From JBKEDC01 sp047975205 (GTDB lineage Bacteria > Bacteroidota > Bacteroidia > Bacteroidales > Prolixibacteraceae), in contig JBKEDC010000043.1 of the NCBI GenBank assembly GCA_047975205.1, positions 124,001-188,000 on the forward strand: 64,000 nt of DNA, in the 5' to 3' direction. Position 1 is the stretch's first letter; each line of letters begins with the position of its first letter. The position numbers were made by a program, and so were the translations under genes. Below the pieces are notes generated by a model that did no database searches, was not told the origin of the DNA, and saw only the letters and a list, made by a program, of their open reading frames with translations. Of this stretch, positions 1-8,238 are shown piece by piece.

Positions 1-179
1 GTTACGTTGTAATCTAATATTTTATATTCAATCGGACCATTAAGCGGCGTTGATTTCACTACGCGTACTTCTTTACCCTTTACGAAGCCCATTTCAATAA
101 TTCGGCGACGAAAAGAACCGTAACCTAAAACTTTAGCAATTACAACGGTCTCATTATTTTTTACTTCTGATAATCTCAC
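1..179 (-). CDS. feoB: Ferrous iron transport protein, FeoA-FeoB fusion (N-terminal part, runs off the window)
   Basis: Only the first 59 codons are in the window. They read as a FeoA-type SH3-like domain (VLGYGSFRRRIIEMGF, then a K/V-rich strand and PLNGPIEYKI). In Bacteroidales this domain is fused to the N-terminus of the GTPase-permease FeoB, so the rest of the gene should lie beyond base 1; that is inference from the family. FeoB imports Fe2+ across the inner membrane under reducing conditions. The start is GTG at 179-177: an in-frame stop lies a short way upstream and no ATG precedes the domain. A standard promoter is found 34-65 bases upstream. A free-standing FeoA cannot be excluded from this fragment. 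Confidence 0.8.
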   Translation of the reverse strand, partial: MRLSEVKNNETVVIAKVLGYGSFRRRIIEMGFVKGKEVRVVKSTPLNGPIEYKILDYNV

Positions 180-212
180 GGAGTGTATGTGTTTATTTTG
201 CGTTCTTCACTA

Positions 213-244
213 CAAAGATACATGACTTTTTTAAAATCATTCAA
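213..244 (-). promoter_or_regulatory. Bacteroidetes-type promoter for feoAB
   Basis: On the minus strand a TTG (244-242) is followed after 21 bases by TATCTTTG (220-213), matching the TTG-N19/21-TAnnTTTG consensus of Bacteroidetes primary sigma promoters. Transcription would start near 208, about 30 bases before the GTG start. No clear iron-regulator box was recognised. Confidence 0.7.
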
Positions 245-416
245 AATAAGAGTAATTTTAATTGGATATGTTAATACATTTTTGGCAGAAGGATTAACGA
301 TTATACAAACGTATCTAACACGTGCCGGCATAATACAAATGATGGATTTGATATGAGCATTTAACATCTATTGTTGGGCACTCATCAACAAATATGTTAA
401 TTTTGAGCAATTAATG

Positions 417-424
417 TACCTTTG
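417..424 (+). promoter_or_regulatory. -7 box ahead of the sialate O-acetylesterase gene
   Basis: TACCTTTG matches the TAnnTTTG -7 consensus and ends 10 bases before the ATG at 435, giving a very short leader. No good TTG lies at the -33 distance, so the promoter may be weak or activator-dependent. Confidence 0.45.
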
Positions 425-434
425 AAAGTTTATA

Positions 435-1901
435 ATGAACCAAAAGAATATGCAATTACACAAAAAACTCATTCTCTCTTTAGCTGCTGTTATATGTATT
501 GGGGTTTCAGCTCAAGCTCGAATTAAACTTCCTCCTATTGTAGGTTCAAATATGGTTTTGCAACGTAATACTACGGTTAATATTTGGGGATGGAGTTCGC
601 CCGATGAAACCGTAGCATTGGAATGCTCTTGGATAAGCGGTGCCATTGAAACTCAGGCTGACAGCACGGGCAAGTGGAAGGTTCAAGTGAAAACTACTTC
701 ATCGAAAAACAAACAGCGTATAAAGGTGAGCGATAAAGAATCGGTAGTAGAATTAGAGAATATATTATTCGGGGAAGTGTGGCTTTGTAGTGGGCAGTCG
801 AATATGCAGATACCACTCAATGGATATTATAATCAACCGATTTCCGGCAAGAATGAAGCCTTGCTCCATGCCGGAAATCCGAATCTACGTCTGTTCACCA
901 TAAACAATGATGCTTCGGATACCAAATTAGACAAATTGCGGAAGTATAAACCTTGGGTGGAATCTAATATGAAATCGGCATCTAACTTTAGTGCTACAGC
1001 CTATTTCTTCGGCTCTCAATTACAGCGCCAATTAGGAGTCCCTGTCGGGCTCATTGAGTGTGCTTGGAATGGTAGTGCCATCGAACCATGGATTAGCGAA
1101 GAGGCTTTGGGCAATCGGATGGTGAATTTAGCCAATTATCCCGATAAAACTCCAACTAACAGGAAAAATACGCTACTTTTCAATGCACTCATCAATCCAA
1201 TTGTAAACTACACCATTAAAGGGGTATTATGGTATCAAGGAGAATCTAATCGAAGTAATCCTTTGGTTTATGGCAACTTATTTCAAACATTGGTTAAGGA
1301 TTGGAGAGACAGATGGCAACAAGGAAATTTCCCTTTCTATTACGTACAAATATCACCTTACAACTACGGTGATCTAAACGCTTTCTCCGAATACTCAAAC
1401 ACAGCATATTTACGAGAACAACAGCTCCATTCTTGTGATTCTATTTCTAATTCCGGAATGGTAGTAACCATGGATAATGGTGAGCGCGATTGTATCCACC
1501 CTGCTAATAAAAAATTAGTAGGTACTCGTTTGCTGTATTTAGCTTTAAATAAGTCTTATGGTTTTAAAAGCCTTGATTGTGAAGGTCCTAAATTTACAAC
1601 AGCGGAAACACAGGATAGCACACTCATCGTGCATTTTACACACATTGAAAATGGTATGTATGCACCCCATGGACTACATAACTTTGAAATTGCCGGTGCC
1701 GATAAGGTATTTTATCCTGCAGAAGCCAAATTCAAAAACGGGAAACCTTATTTAATATTACGGAGCAATAAAGTGGCTGATCCCGTAGCCGTTAGATATT
1801 GCTGGAGCAATTGGTGTGTAGGCTCATTATATGACACCAACGGCAATCCGGCGTCTTCTTTCCGCTCTGATAATTGGGACGATGCCGTGCGTGGAGAATA
1901 A
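435..1901 (+). CDS. Secreted sialate O-acetylesterase (SGNH hydrolase, SASA family)
   Basis: Removes O-acetyl groups from sialic acids or similar acetylated sugars, probably in the periplasm or at the surface. A signal peptide is visible (KK, then a hydrophobic stretch ending near GVSAQA, about residue 28). The SGNH serine block is WLCSGQSNMQ, a later block is VLWYQGESN, and the C-terminal D-x-x-H pair is DCIHP. A length of 488 residues is normal for the family. The ATG at 450 is an alternative start that still leaves a signal peptide. The gene stands alone, with no sialidase or nan gene beside it in this window, so its glycan target is not shown by context. Confidence 0.85.
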   Translation: MNQKNMQLHKKLILSLAAVICIGVSAQARIKLPPIVGSNMVLQRNTTVNIWGWSSPDETVALECSWISGAIETQADSTGKWKVQVKTTSSKNKQRIKVSDKESVVELENILFGEVWLCSGQSNMQIPLNGYYNQPISGKNEALLHAGNPNLRLFTINNDASDTKLDKLRKYKPWVESNMKSASNFSATAYFFGSQLQRQLGVPVGLIECAWNGSAIEPWISEEALGNRMVNLANYPDKTPTNRKNTLLFNALINPIVNYTIKGVLWYQGESNRSNPLVYGNLFQTLVKDWRDRWQQGNFPFYYVQISPYNYGDLNAFSEYSNTAYLREQQLHSCDSISNSGMVVTMDNGERDCIHPANKKLVGTRLLYLALNKSYGFKSLDCEGPKFTTAETQDSTLIVHFTHIENGMYAPHGLHNFEIAGADKVFYPAEAKFKNGKPYLILRSNKVADPVAVRYCWSNWCVGSLYDTNGNPASSFRSDNWDDAVRGE

Positions 1902-1940
1902 TAAAGTTACATCTGCTGACAGCTTATCACACACAATCCT

Positions 1941-1948
1941 TATTTTTG
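1941..1948 (+). promoter_or_regulatory. -7 box for the gene pair at 1956-3003
   Basis: TATTTTTG fits TAnnTTTG and lies 7 bases before the ATG at 1956. A -33 TTG at the usual distance is not seen. Confidence 0.35.
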
Positions 1949-1955
1949 CTATATC

Positions 1956-2729
1956 ATGGACGAAAGAGAAAAATTACAACAGATGCAAAATGCCTTCATC
2001 CAATCGTTGCCCGAGAACTTCAGTATCTTGGAGGAGGCTATTGATGTGGACATACAACATAAATACTTTGAGTTTGGAAAAGATATTGAAAAGCTAAACG
2101 AGAAAGAAACAGTTACAGCGATTGAGCTTACTTTAAAAGATGATAATTTTGAAGCACACCGTCTTAATTTAATCCGTTTAGCAAGAACCGAGCGAGCAGA
2201 AGCCTACCGCGTGATTGTCAATTATAGAGAACAATGCACAAACAAGAAAATGAAAGCTTGGGCTACATTAGCCATGCAAGAGAGTAGAATGGTATTAGAA
2301 AGCGATTTGCTTGATGATGATCATCCCGTTTTTGTATCTACCGGTCTGGGAGGAAAGAATCAGAGTATTCGCTTTTTTATGGTTGTTCTATTAAAAGATG
2401 CAGAGGATGTATATACTCAGGTGCAGAAAAGATTAGTCCGCACGGAACTTGATTTCCAACTTAAAGGAAATGGAGGAGAATTAGAGCACATCCGCTTTGT
2501 AGAATGCTTTGCCATCTGCACGTTCTTATACCCACTAAAAAAACAACTTCAGCCTTTAATAACTGATGTGATGAATGAATGCAACCAGTATGGTAATTTC
2601 TTACGAGAAGAATTAATTATTACCAATGTAAAAAAGCTGAGTTTACCAGAAATAAGGACTTTTGTCAAAATTAAAGAATCGGAAAATCAACCGGAAACCC
2701 CAAATCATTTAAAAGATGAAAACAGTTAA
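1956..2729 (+). CDS. Conserved hypothetical protein (257 aa), not recognised
   Basis: I do not recognise the family. The protein is soluble and charged, without signal peptide or membrane segment. The N-terminus is acidic and helical, followed by an amphipathic region (ARTERAEAYRVIVNYREQ) and a central segment VFVSTGLGGKNQSIRFFMVV that looks like the core of an alpha/beta domain. The Lys/Glu-rich tail ends in low-complexity sequence where the next gene begins: the last 14 bases overlap the thiamine-binding protein gene in another frame, so the two are almost certainly cotranscribed and may be translationally coupled. A -7 box just upstream supports the ATG at 1956. Confidence 0.75.
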   Translation: MDEREKLQQMQNAFIQSLPENFSILEEAIDVDIQHKYFEFGKDIEKLNEKETVTAIELTLKDDNFEAHRLNLIRLARTERAEAYRVIVNYREQCTNKKMKAWATLAMQESRMVLESDLLDDDHPVFVSTGLGGKNQSIRFFMVVLLKDAEDVYTQVQKRLVRTELDFQLKGNGGELEHIRFVECFAICTFLYPLKKQLQPLITDVMNECNQYGNFLREELIITNVKKLSLPEIRTFVKIKESENQPETPNHLKDENS

Positions 2730-3003
2730 TTTAGCATTACAAGTATTGCCTCAAGCTCAGGGAGTAAATAGTTATAACCTTGTAGATAAAGCTATTGAGG
2801 TTATTCAGAAATCAGGATTGAAATATAAAGTTTGTCCTTTCGAAACAGTTATTGAAGGCACGTTTGACCAAGTTATGGAAGTAGTAAAAAAAGTACATCA
2901 ATCATTGGAAGCAGCCGATGTTGAAACACTTATGACTTATATTAAAATACAAACCAATTTCCATGCTGATGTAACGATTGAAGATAAAATGGAAAAATAT
3001 TAA
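2716..3003 (+). CDS. Thiamine-binding protein, MTH1187/YqgV family
   Basis: A 95-residue one-domain protein of the MTH1187-like family (thiamine_BP fold, formerly DUF77). Typical features are ALQVLPQ at the start, the segment YKVCPFETVIEG, and a helix VMEVVKKVHQSL. Members bind thiamine or precursors in the cytosol and often lie near thiamine transport or salvage genes; none is visible here, so the ligand is inferred from the family. The ATG at 2716 lies inside the end of the preceding gene (14-base overlap), which indicates an operon. Confidence 0.8.
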   Translation: MKTVNLALQVLPQAQGVNSYNLVDKAIEVIQKSGLKYKVCPFETVIEGTFDQVMEVVKKVHQSLEAADVETLMTYIKIQTNFHADVTIEDKMEKY

Positions 3004-3021
3004 GTTTTTCTCCCTTTCTTA

Positions 3022-3051
3022 TTGCAATTCTAGAAAAAAGAGATACATTTG
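3022..3051 (+). promoter_or_regulatory. Promoter of the tandem tRNA-Arg genes
   Basis: TTG at 3022-3024, 19 bases, then TACATTTG at 3044-3051: an exact fit to the Bacteroidetes promoter consensus. It ends 20 bases before the first tRNA. Confidence 0.85.
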
Positions 3052-3071
3052 CATCGTCTTAGAAAAATAAT

Positions 3072-3144
3072 GACTCCGTAGCTTAATGGATAGAGCACTT
3101 GGTTACGGCCCAAGAGGTTGCAGGTTCGACTCCTGCCGGGGTCA
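3072..3144 (+). tRNA. tRNA-Arg (anticodon ACG), copy 1
   Basis: A 73-nt cloverleaf can be folded by eye. The acceptor stem is GACTCCG/CGGGGTC with one G-U pair, the D arm holds AGCTTAATGGATAGAGC, the anticodon stem is CTTGG/CCAAG around loop TTACGGC (anticodon ACG, read as ICG after deamination), and the T stem is GCAGG/CCTGC. The discriminator is A and CCA is not encoded. This tRNA reads CGU/CGC/CGA. Confidence 0.95.
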
Positions 3145-3169
3145 CTTCGTTTTCTAAACAAATATTAAC

Positions 3170-3242
3170 GACTTCGTAGCTTAATGGATAGAGCACTTGG
3201 TTACGGCCCAAGAGGTTGCAGGTTCGACTCCTGCCGAGGTCA
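3170..3242 (+). tRNA. tRNA-Arg (anticodon ACG), copy 2
   Basis: A second 73-nt tRNA starts 25 bases after the first. It differs by a compensatory change at acceptor pair 5:68 (C-G in copy 1, T-A here: GACTTCG/CGAGGTC). D, anticodon, variable and T regions are the same. Both copies share one promoter and one terminator. Confidence 0.95.
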
Positions 3243-3244
3243 CG

Positions 3245-3286
3245 AAAAAAGCTTTCAATCTTTTCAGATTGAAAGCTTTTTTATTT
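3245..3286 (+). terminator. Rho-independent terminator of the tRNA-Arg operon
   Basis: A perfect 16-bp stem (AAAAAAGCTTTCAATC, loop TTTTCA, GATTGAAAGCTTTTTT) runs into a T-rich tract, starting 2 bases after the second tRNA. Confidence 0.9.
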
Positions 3287-3937
3287 TTATTCATTCTCAT
3301 TCGTCAAAGATCAGGGTCATAAAGGGTCAGTTCAAAAATTGGGTGGATTTTGATTTTCATGCATAAATTTTAGCTACTCTAAAGAGGAAAAATTCGATAT
3401 ATGTTCCCCCTCTCATTGTAGCTCTAAAAGCCTTTAGTTTTGTGCATTAAAAGATTAAAGACTTTAGAAGGAAACTCAGAGGGGTTGCTGATGTTAAATG
3501 CTTCCTATTCAGATTATCCAAAGGTCATGCATAGACCCAACTTTTACCGGTAATCCCTCTTAAGCACATTTTGTCTACCTCAAGAAAGGAAAACAAATTG
3601 ATTTTAAATGTCTTACAAAGAAAAAAAAACAAATTCTGGCTAGCAATTTAACACTTTTTTTACGCCATACTCAGAAAATATAAGCATAAATTGAGGAAAG
3701 TGCTTCCATCTGTCGAAATGGAAAGTACAAAAAATCTCTTTTTATACTCTTTACACAATACATATGCGCTAAAAAATAAGTTTTTGATGCCATACCTTTG
3801 AGCATATACCTATAAATAGTATTCTCATATGCTATTCAAAAGAAAGTATTGACATAATCAAAAGTTTGGCGACTGATGGGTATCAGCTGAAAGAACTTAA
3901 CTTTTTTCTTTTAGGAGGATAAACATGTAAATAATAA
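3287..3937. other. Gene-poor stretch downstream of the tRNAs
   Basis: About 650 AT-rich bases without a convincing ORF on either strand. It holds an isolated -7-like TACCTTTG (3793-3800) without a matching -33, and a strong Shine-Dalgarno look-alike AGGAGGA (3913-3919) before an ATG that is followed at once by TAA. Its position just downstream of tRNA genes would fit decay of a former integrated element, but no att repeat or integrase remnant was found. Confidence 0.4.
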
Positions 3938-3968
3938 TTGACTCCATAGAAATAAAGCTATAAATTTG
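3938..3968 (+). promoter_or_regulatory. Promoter for the His-rich protein gene
   Basis: TTG at 3938-3940, 20 bases, TAAATTTG at 3961-3968. The predicted transcript starts about 40 bases ahead of the TTG codon at 4014. Confidence 0.65.
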
Positions 3969-4013
3969 TCTTTAACTTACTGCCTAAATCTAATCATTAG
4001 TTGAACAAATCGT

Positions 4014-4394
4014 TTGTACTCAATAAAGAAACATACAAAGTACTTTTGCTCCACCCTACTCGGGCTGATTGTTCTAGCTCATACGTTTACTCCTCATCAC
4101 CATCACTTTACAAATTCGATTCAGGAAAATAATCGTTGCACAATAAATGATGATAATATCGAGGAGAAACAAGGAGTTCATAAACATTGTCATGCTTTCA
4201 ATATATTGAGATTAGAGAAAGATATTCAATCTAAAATACAGGTAAAAAAGCATTCTCTTTACTCATTGTCTAGCATTGAATATAAGCTCTGCCATTATAT
4301 AGCGGAGGTTAAAATTCTGTTCGTCAATTACATTCGTAATTATCATCTTCTTGTAGAACTCTTCTTTAATTTAAGAGCTCCTCCGTTGAGTTAG
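4014..4394 (+). CDS. Small His-rich secreted or membrane protein (DUF6769-like)
   Basis: A 126-residue protein with an N-terminal hydrophobic segment (about residues 11-22) followed at once by TFTPHHHHF, then a polar stretch with HKHCH, and a hydrophobic C-terminal part ending LRAPPLS. In Bacteroidales similar small His-cluster proteins precede metal-efflux or TonB genes, and I suspect a metal-binding role; that is inference. The only in-frame start is TTG at 4014, since TGA lies a few codons upstream and no early ATG exists; a good promoter 46 bases upstream supports expression. The methyltransferase gene follows after about 115 bases in the same direction. Confidence 0.6.
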   Translation: MYSIKKHTKYFCSTLLGLIVLAHTFTPHHHHFTNSIQENNRCTINDDNIEEKQGVHKHCHAFNILRLEKDIQSKIQVKKHSLYSLSSIEYKLCHYIAEVKILFVNYIRNYHLLVELFFNLRAPPLS

Positions 4395-4508
4395 TAACCC
4401 ATATTATAAGGCTTCAAATAATGTATATTCATTGGTGTAGATATTTTACGCCTCAGCATTCATACATCCTTAATTTTATTGTTTACATTAACTTTACTAC
4501 TCATTAAA

Positions 4509-5255
4509 ATGACTTTACAAGATAAATTCGAGAGCCAAGGAAATTGGTTTTTCAAACGCAGAAGTTTTCTGCCTCTAGGTATTTTGACTATTGGGATTGC
4601 CATGGATATTAATACAGAGTTACACCCTCAGCTATTCGCAATAAAAGGTAGTTCTTACGAGAGTTACTACGAAACCATATGCTTGTTAATTAGTTTACTT
4701 GGACTGTACATCCGGATATACACCGTTGGATATACACCTCCGAATACATCAGGCAGGAATACGTTTAAAGGACAAATAGCAGATATATTGAACACCACAG
4801 GTATGTATTCCATTGTAAGACACCCATTATACGTCGGGAATTTTCTAATGTGGCTTGGGATTGCCATGATAACTTATAATGTTTGGTTTATTGTTATTTT
4901 CTGCCTATCCTATTGGATATACTACGAAAGAATTATGTATGCCGAAGAACAGTTCTTAAAGCGAAAATTCAAAGAATCATATCTTAAGTTTGCAGAAAAT
5001 GTCCCGACCTTTACACCTCGATTCCACAGCTTTATCAAATCAGATTTACCTTTTAATTGGAAAAAGGTTCTGCTGAAAGAGAAAAACGGCTTCTTTGCCT
5101 TATTCTTGATATTTACCATTTTCGATATTGTGGGAGAATTAATCAATAAAACCGAAAATTACAATTACATTCTTATTTTCATGAGCCTAATTAGCGGAGT
5201 TGGATATGTTATTCTAAAAATACACAAGCACAGCAAACTCTTGAACAAAGGATAA
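4509..5255 (+). CDS. ICMT/PEMT-like membrane methyltransferase, possibly a lipid A phosphate methyltransferase
   Basis: An integral membrane protein of 248 residues with the isoprenylcysteine carboxyl methyltransferase signature: GMYSIVRHPLYVGNFLMWLG, then a second conserved segment with YYERIMYAEEQFLKRKFKESY, where the R-H-P and E-E residues form the SAM site. In Bacteroidetes, relatives are often named lipid A Kdo2 1-phosphate O-methyltransferase; the substrate here is inferred only. Five or six hydrophobic segments are visible, including two after the catalytic core. I start at ATG 4509 (MTLQDKFES); the longer reading from TTG 4479 adds ten hydrophobic residues and has less support. Confidence 0.65.
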   Translation: MTLQDKFESQGNWFFKRRSFLPLGILTIGIAMDINTELHPQLFAIKGSSYESYYETICLLISLLGLYIRIYTVGYTPPNTSGRNTFKGQIADILNTTGMYSIVRHPLYVGNFLMWLGIAMITYNVWFIVIFCLSYWIYYERIMYAEEQFLKRKFKESYLKFAENVPTFTPRFHSFIKSDLPFNWKKVLLKEKNGFFALFLIFTIFDIVGELINKTENYNYILIFMSLISGVGYVILKIHKHSKLLNKG

Positions 5256-5390
5256 CTCCAAAATAATTAAAATATAATCGTGTTGATATTGACCATTCAA
5301 CCACATAATAGAATCCTTGTGGCGAGCAATATTCTTTATTAAATCATTTTCAATAAAATCATTGTTTAAATAAAAAATATCTGCATACTA

Positions 5391-5420
5391 TTGTCTTGTG
5401 TATCAATAGTTCTATCTTTG
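5391..5420 (+). promoter_or_regulatory. Promoter of rpsA
   Basis: TTG at 5391-5393, 19 bases, TATCTTTG at 5413-5420. The leader of about 65 bases before the ATG leaves room for autoregulation, which is known for S1 in other bacteria but not shown here. Confidence 0.85.
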
Positions 5421-5490
5421 CACCGCATTAAGCCTATTTTGGGCTGAACAACATAATGTCTAATTTAGTAAAGTATTAATTAACAAGAAA

Positions 5491-7284
5491 ATGGTAGATC
5501 AAAACCAAACAGCAGCTGAAGATTTCGATTGGGCTGCATTAGAAGCCGAAGATTTAGGCTTTGCCGGACAAGCAGGTTCGGAAATTGAGCAAATGTATGA
5601 TGATACATTAAATACTGTTCAAGAAAAAGAAGTTAAAGAAGGTACTGTAGTGTCAATGAACAAACGCGAAGTTGTTGTAAACATTGATTACAAATCAGAC
5701 GGTATTGTTTCTTTAAACGAATTTCGTTACAATCCTGACTTGAAAGTTGGCGATACTGTAGAGGTTTATATTGAAAACCTTGAAGACAAAAAAGGACAAA
5801 TGATTTTGTCACACAAAAAAGCTCGTGCATTGCGCTCTTGGGATCGTGTTAACGAAGCTTTGGAAAATGACGAAGTTATCAAAGGATATATTAAATGTCG
5901 TACTAAAGGTGGTATGATCGTTGATGTATTTGGTTTAGAAGCATTCTTGCCGGGTTCTCAAATCGACGTGAAACCTATCCGTGACTACGACATGTATGTA
6001 GGCAAAACAATGGAATTTAAAGTGGTTAAAATCAACCAAGAATTCCGTAACGTTGTTGTTTCTCATAAAGCTCTGATTGAAGCCGAATTGGAACAACAGA
6101 AAAAAGAAATCATCTCTAAATTGGAGAAAGGTCAAGTACTTGAAGGTACGGTTAAAAACATTACTTCTTACGGTGTATTCATCGATCTTGGTGGTGTTGA
6201 CGGTCTTATCCATATTACTGACCTTAGCTGGGGACGCATTTCACATCCAAGTGAAATTGTTGAGCTTGATCAAAAATTAAATGTGGTTATTCTTGACTTC
6301 GACAACGAGAAAAAACGTATCGCTCTTGGTTTAAAACAACTTTCTGCTCATCCTTGGGATAATCTTGATACTGAAATTAAAGTTGGCGATACTGTTAAAG
6401 GTAAAGTTGTTGTTATGGCCGACTACGGTGCATTCATTGAAATTGCTCCGGGTGTAGAAGGTTTAATCCACGTTTCAGAAATGAGCTGGAGTCAGCATTT
6501 ACGCTCAGCTCAAGACTTCTTGAAAGTTGGTGATGAAATTGATGCTCAAATCTTAACTCTTGATCGTGAAGAACGTAAGATGTCTCTTGGAATCAAACAA
6601 CTGAAAAAAGATCCTTGGGGTGACATCGATACTCGTTTTGCTGTTAACTCTAAACACGCTGCCCGAGTTCGTAACTTCACTAATTTCGGTGTATTTGTAG
6701 AAATCGAAGAAGGTGTTGACGGTTTAATCCATATTTCAGATCTTTCTTGGACTAAGAAAATTAAACATCCATCAGAATTTACTTCTATCGGTGCTGAAAT
6801 CGAAGTCGTTGTTCTCGACATCGATAAAGACAACCGTCGTTTGAGCTTAGGTCACAAACAATTGGAAGAAAACCCTTGGGATGTATTCGAAACGATCTTC
6901 TCAGTAGGATCTATCCATGAAGGTACTATTGTTGATTTATTCGATAAAGGTGCAACTATTGCTCTTCCTTATGGCGTTGAAGGTTTTGCAACTCCTCGTC
7001 ATTTGGTAAAAGAAGACGGTTCTCAAGCTAAAGCTGATGAAAAACTAGATTTCAAAGTAATTGAGTTCTCTAAATCAGCTAAACGCATTATTTTGTCACA
7101 TTCTCGTACATTCGAAGATGAAAAACGCGCTGCTGAAGAGAGTGAAAGAGCAGCTGATGAAAAATCAACTAAGAAAGCTGTGAAAGCTGTAAAAGAAAAT
7201 GTTGAAAAAACAACTTTAGGTGATATTTCAGAACTTGCAGCTTTAAAATCTCAAATGGAAGCTGAAGAAAATAAGGGAAAATAA
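5491..7284 (+). CDS. rpsA: 30S ribosomal protein S1
   Basis: A 597-residue protein with six S1 RNA-binding repeats, beginning near residues 47, 130, 212, 297, 382 and 468. Repeats 3-5 carry the typical G-V-(D/E)-G-L-I-H-(I/V)-(S/T)-(D/E) segment and end in a G-x-K-Q-L motif, while repeats 1, 2 and 6 are more diverged. The N-terminus is acidic and the C-terminal tail is rich in Ala, Glu and Lys. S1 binds mRNA on the 30S subunit and assists initiation, which matters in a phylum that mostly lacks Shine-Dalgarno pairing. Codon use is strongly biased, as expected for a highly expressed gene. A perfect promoter is present, and rnz follows after 15 bases, probably in the same operon. Confidence 0.97.
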   Translation: MVDQNQTAAEDFDWAALEAEDLGFAGQAGSEIEQMYDDTLNTVQEKEVKEGTVVSMNKREVVVNIDYKSDGIVSLNEFRYNPDLKVGDTVEVYIENLEDKKGQMILSHKKARALRSWDRVNEALENDEVIKGYIKCRTKGGMIVDVFGLEAFLPGSQIDVKPIRDYDMYVGKTMEFKVVKINQEFRNVVVSHKALIEAELEQQKKEIISKLEKGQVLEGTVKNITSYGVFIDLGGVDGLIHITDLSWGRISHPSEIVELDQKLNVVILDFDNEKKRIALGLKQLSAHPWDNLDTEIKVGDTVKGKVVVMADYGAFIEIAPGVEGLIHVSEMSWSQHLRSAQDFLKVGDEIDAQILTLDREERKMSLGIKQLKKDPWGDIDTRFAVNSKHAARVRNFTNFGVFVEIEEGVDGLIHISDLSWTKKIKHPSEFTSIGAEIEVVVLDIDKDNRRLSLGHKQLEENPWDVFETIFSVGSIHEGTIVDLFDKGATIALPYGVEGFATPRHLVKEDGSQAKADEKLDFKVIEFSKSAKRIILSHSRTFEDEKRAAEESERAADEKSTKKAVKAVKENVEKTTLGDISELAALKSQMEAEENKGK

Positions 7285-7299
7285 TTGAATTCCAGCTTC

Positions 7300-8226
7300 A
7301 TGCAAGCACCATTCAATTTAACTATACTCGGAAGTAGTGCAGCATTGCCTACTTCCGAAAAATTTCCGACCGCTCAAGTGCTTAATGCTCTTGGGCGGTT
7401 GTTTTTGATTGATTGTGGAGAGGGTACACAACATCAGCTTCGTGCCAATAAGATAAGTGTGCTCCGTATAGACCAAATCTTAATTTCACATTTACACGGC
7501 GATCACTTCTTCGGACTTATTGGTCTATTATCAAGTATGTCATTGCTCGGGCGAACTAAAGATTTACATTTATATGCTCATTCTAAGATTAAAGAGTACA
7601 TAGATTTTCACACCTTTTTTTTAGATCACAATGAATTAAGCTTTAAAATCGTTTATCATCCTCTTAATTTTAAAAATTCACAGATCATTTTTGAGAATAA
7701 AAAACTCGTCGTTCGATCATTCCCTTTGAAACATAGTATTCCTACTTGCGGATTTCGATTCGATGAAAAGCCGAAGCCTGCAAATATCATAAAAGAGCAA
7801 ATCTCTCGATATGAAATTCCCCTGAAAGAGGTTAAGTTTATCAAAGATGGTGCAGACTTTGTTTGCACCGATGGGCGTGTCATTCCTAACGAGAAACTTA
7901 TCATTCCGGCTCCTGCCCCTCGTTCTTATGCTTATTGTTCCGACACTGCTTACTCCCCAAATATTATTGAAGAGATCCGTGACGTGAACTTACTCTACCA
8001 CGAAGCAACTTTTTTGGATAAAGATCGCCTAAAAGCTATCAATACACAGCACTCAACGTCTATGGAGGCTGCCCTGATAGCTAAATCAGCTTGCGTATCC
8101 AAATTATTAATCGGACATTTTTCTGCTCGTTATCATAACACAGAAATCCTACTTGACGAAGCAAAATCAGTTTTTAAACACGCCAAAGAAGCTAAAGAGA
8201 ATTGTATATTCAAGATAGGACAATAA
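7300..8226 (+). CDS. rnz: Ribonuclease Z
   Basis: A zinc-dependent tRNA 3'-endonuclease of the metallo-beta-lactamase fold, 308 residues, the usual length. The HxHxDH metal motif is seen as ISHLHGDHFFG, and further metal ligands lie in CSDTAYS and near HSTSMEAA and LIGHFSARY. It cuts the 3' trailer of tRNAs without an encoded CCA, which fits the tRNAs of this window. I start at ATG 7300 (MQAPFNLTILGSS), close to the usual family N-terminus; an in-frame TTG directly after the rpsA stop would add five residues. It lies downstream of rpsA in the same direction. Confidence 0.92.
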   Translation: MQAPFNLTILGSSAALPTSEKFPTAQVLNALGRLFLIDCGEGTQHQLRANKISVLRIDQILISHLHGDHFFGLIGLLSSMSLLGRTKDLHLYAHSKIKEYIDFHTFFLDHNELSFKIVYHPLNFKNSQIIFENKKLVVRSFPLKHSIPTCGFRFDEKPKPANIIKEQISRYEIPLKEVKFIKDGADFVCTDGRVIPNEKLIIPAPAPRSYAYCSDTAYSPNIIEEIRDVNLLYHEATFLDKDRLKAINTQHSTSMEAALIAKSACVSKLLIGHFSARYHNTEILLDEAKSVFKHAKEAKENCIFKIGQ

Positions 8227-8238
8227 AATTACACTTGG

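Noticed and set aside
176..367. Minus-strand ORF of 63 codons upstream of feoAB
   Set aside because: It overlaps the feoAB promoter and start in another frame; no family features.
3184..3366. Plus-strand ORF of 60 codons
   Set aside because: It runs through the second tRNA-Arg and its terminator, so it is an accident of the RNA gene sequence.
3913..3929. Strong Shine-Dalgarno (AGGAGGA) before ATG-TAA, a possible start-stop element
   Set aside because: Bacteroidetes rarely use such sites and nothing is encoded; most likely chance or decay.
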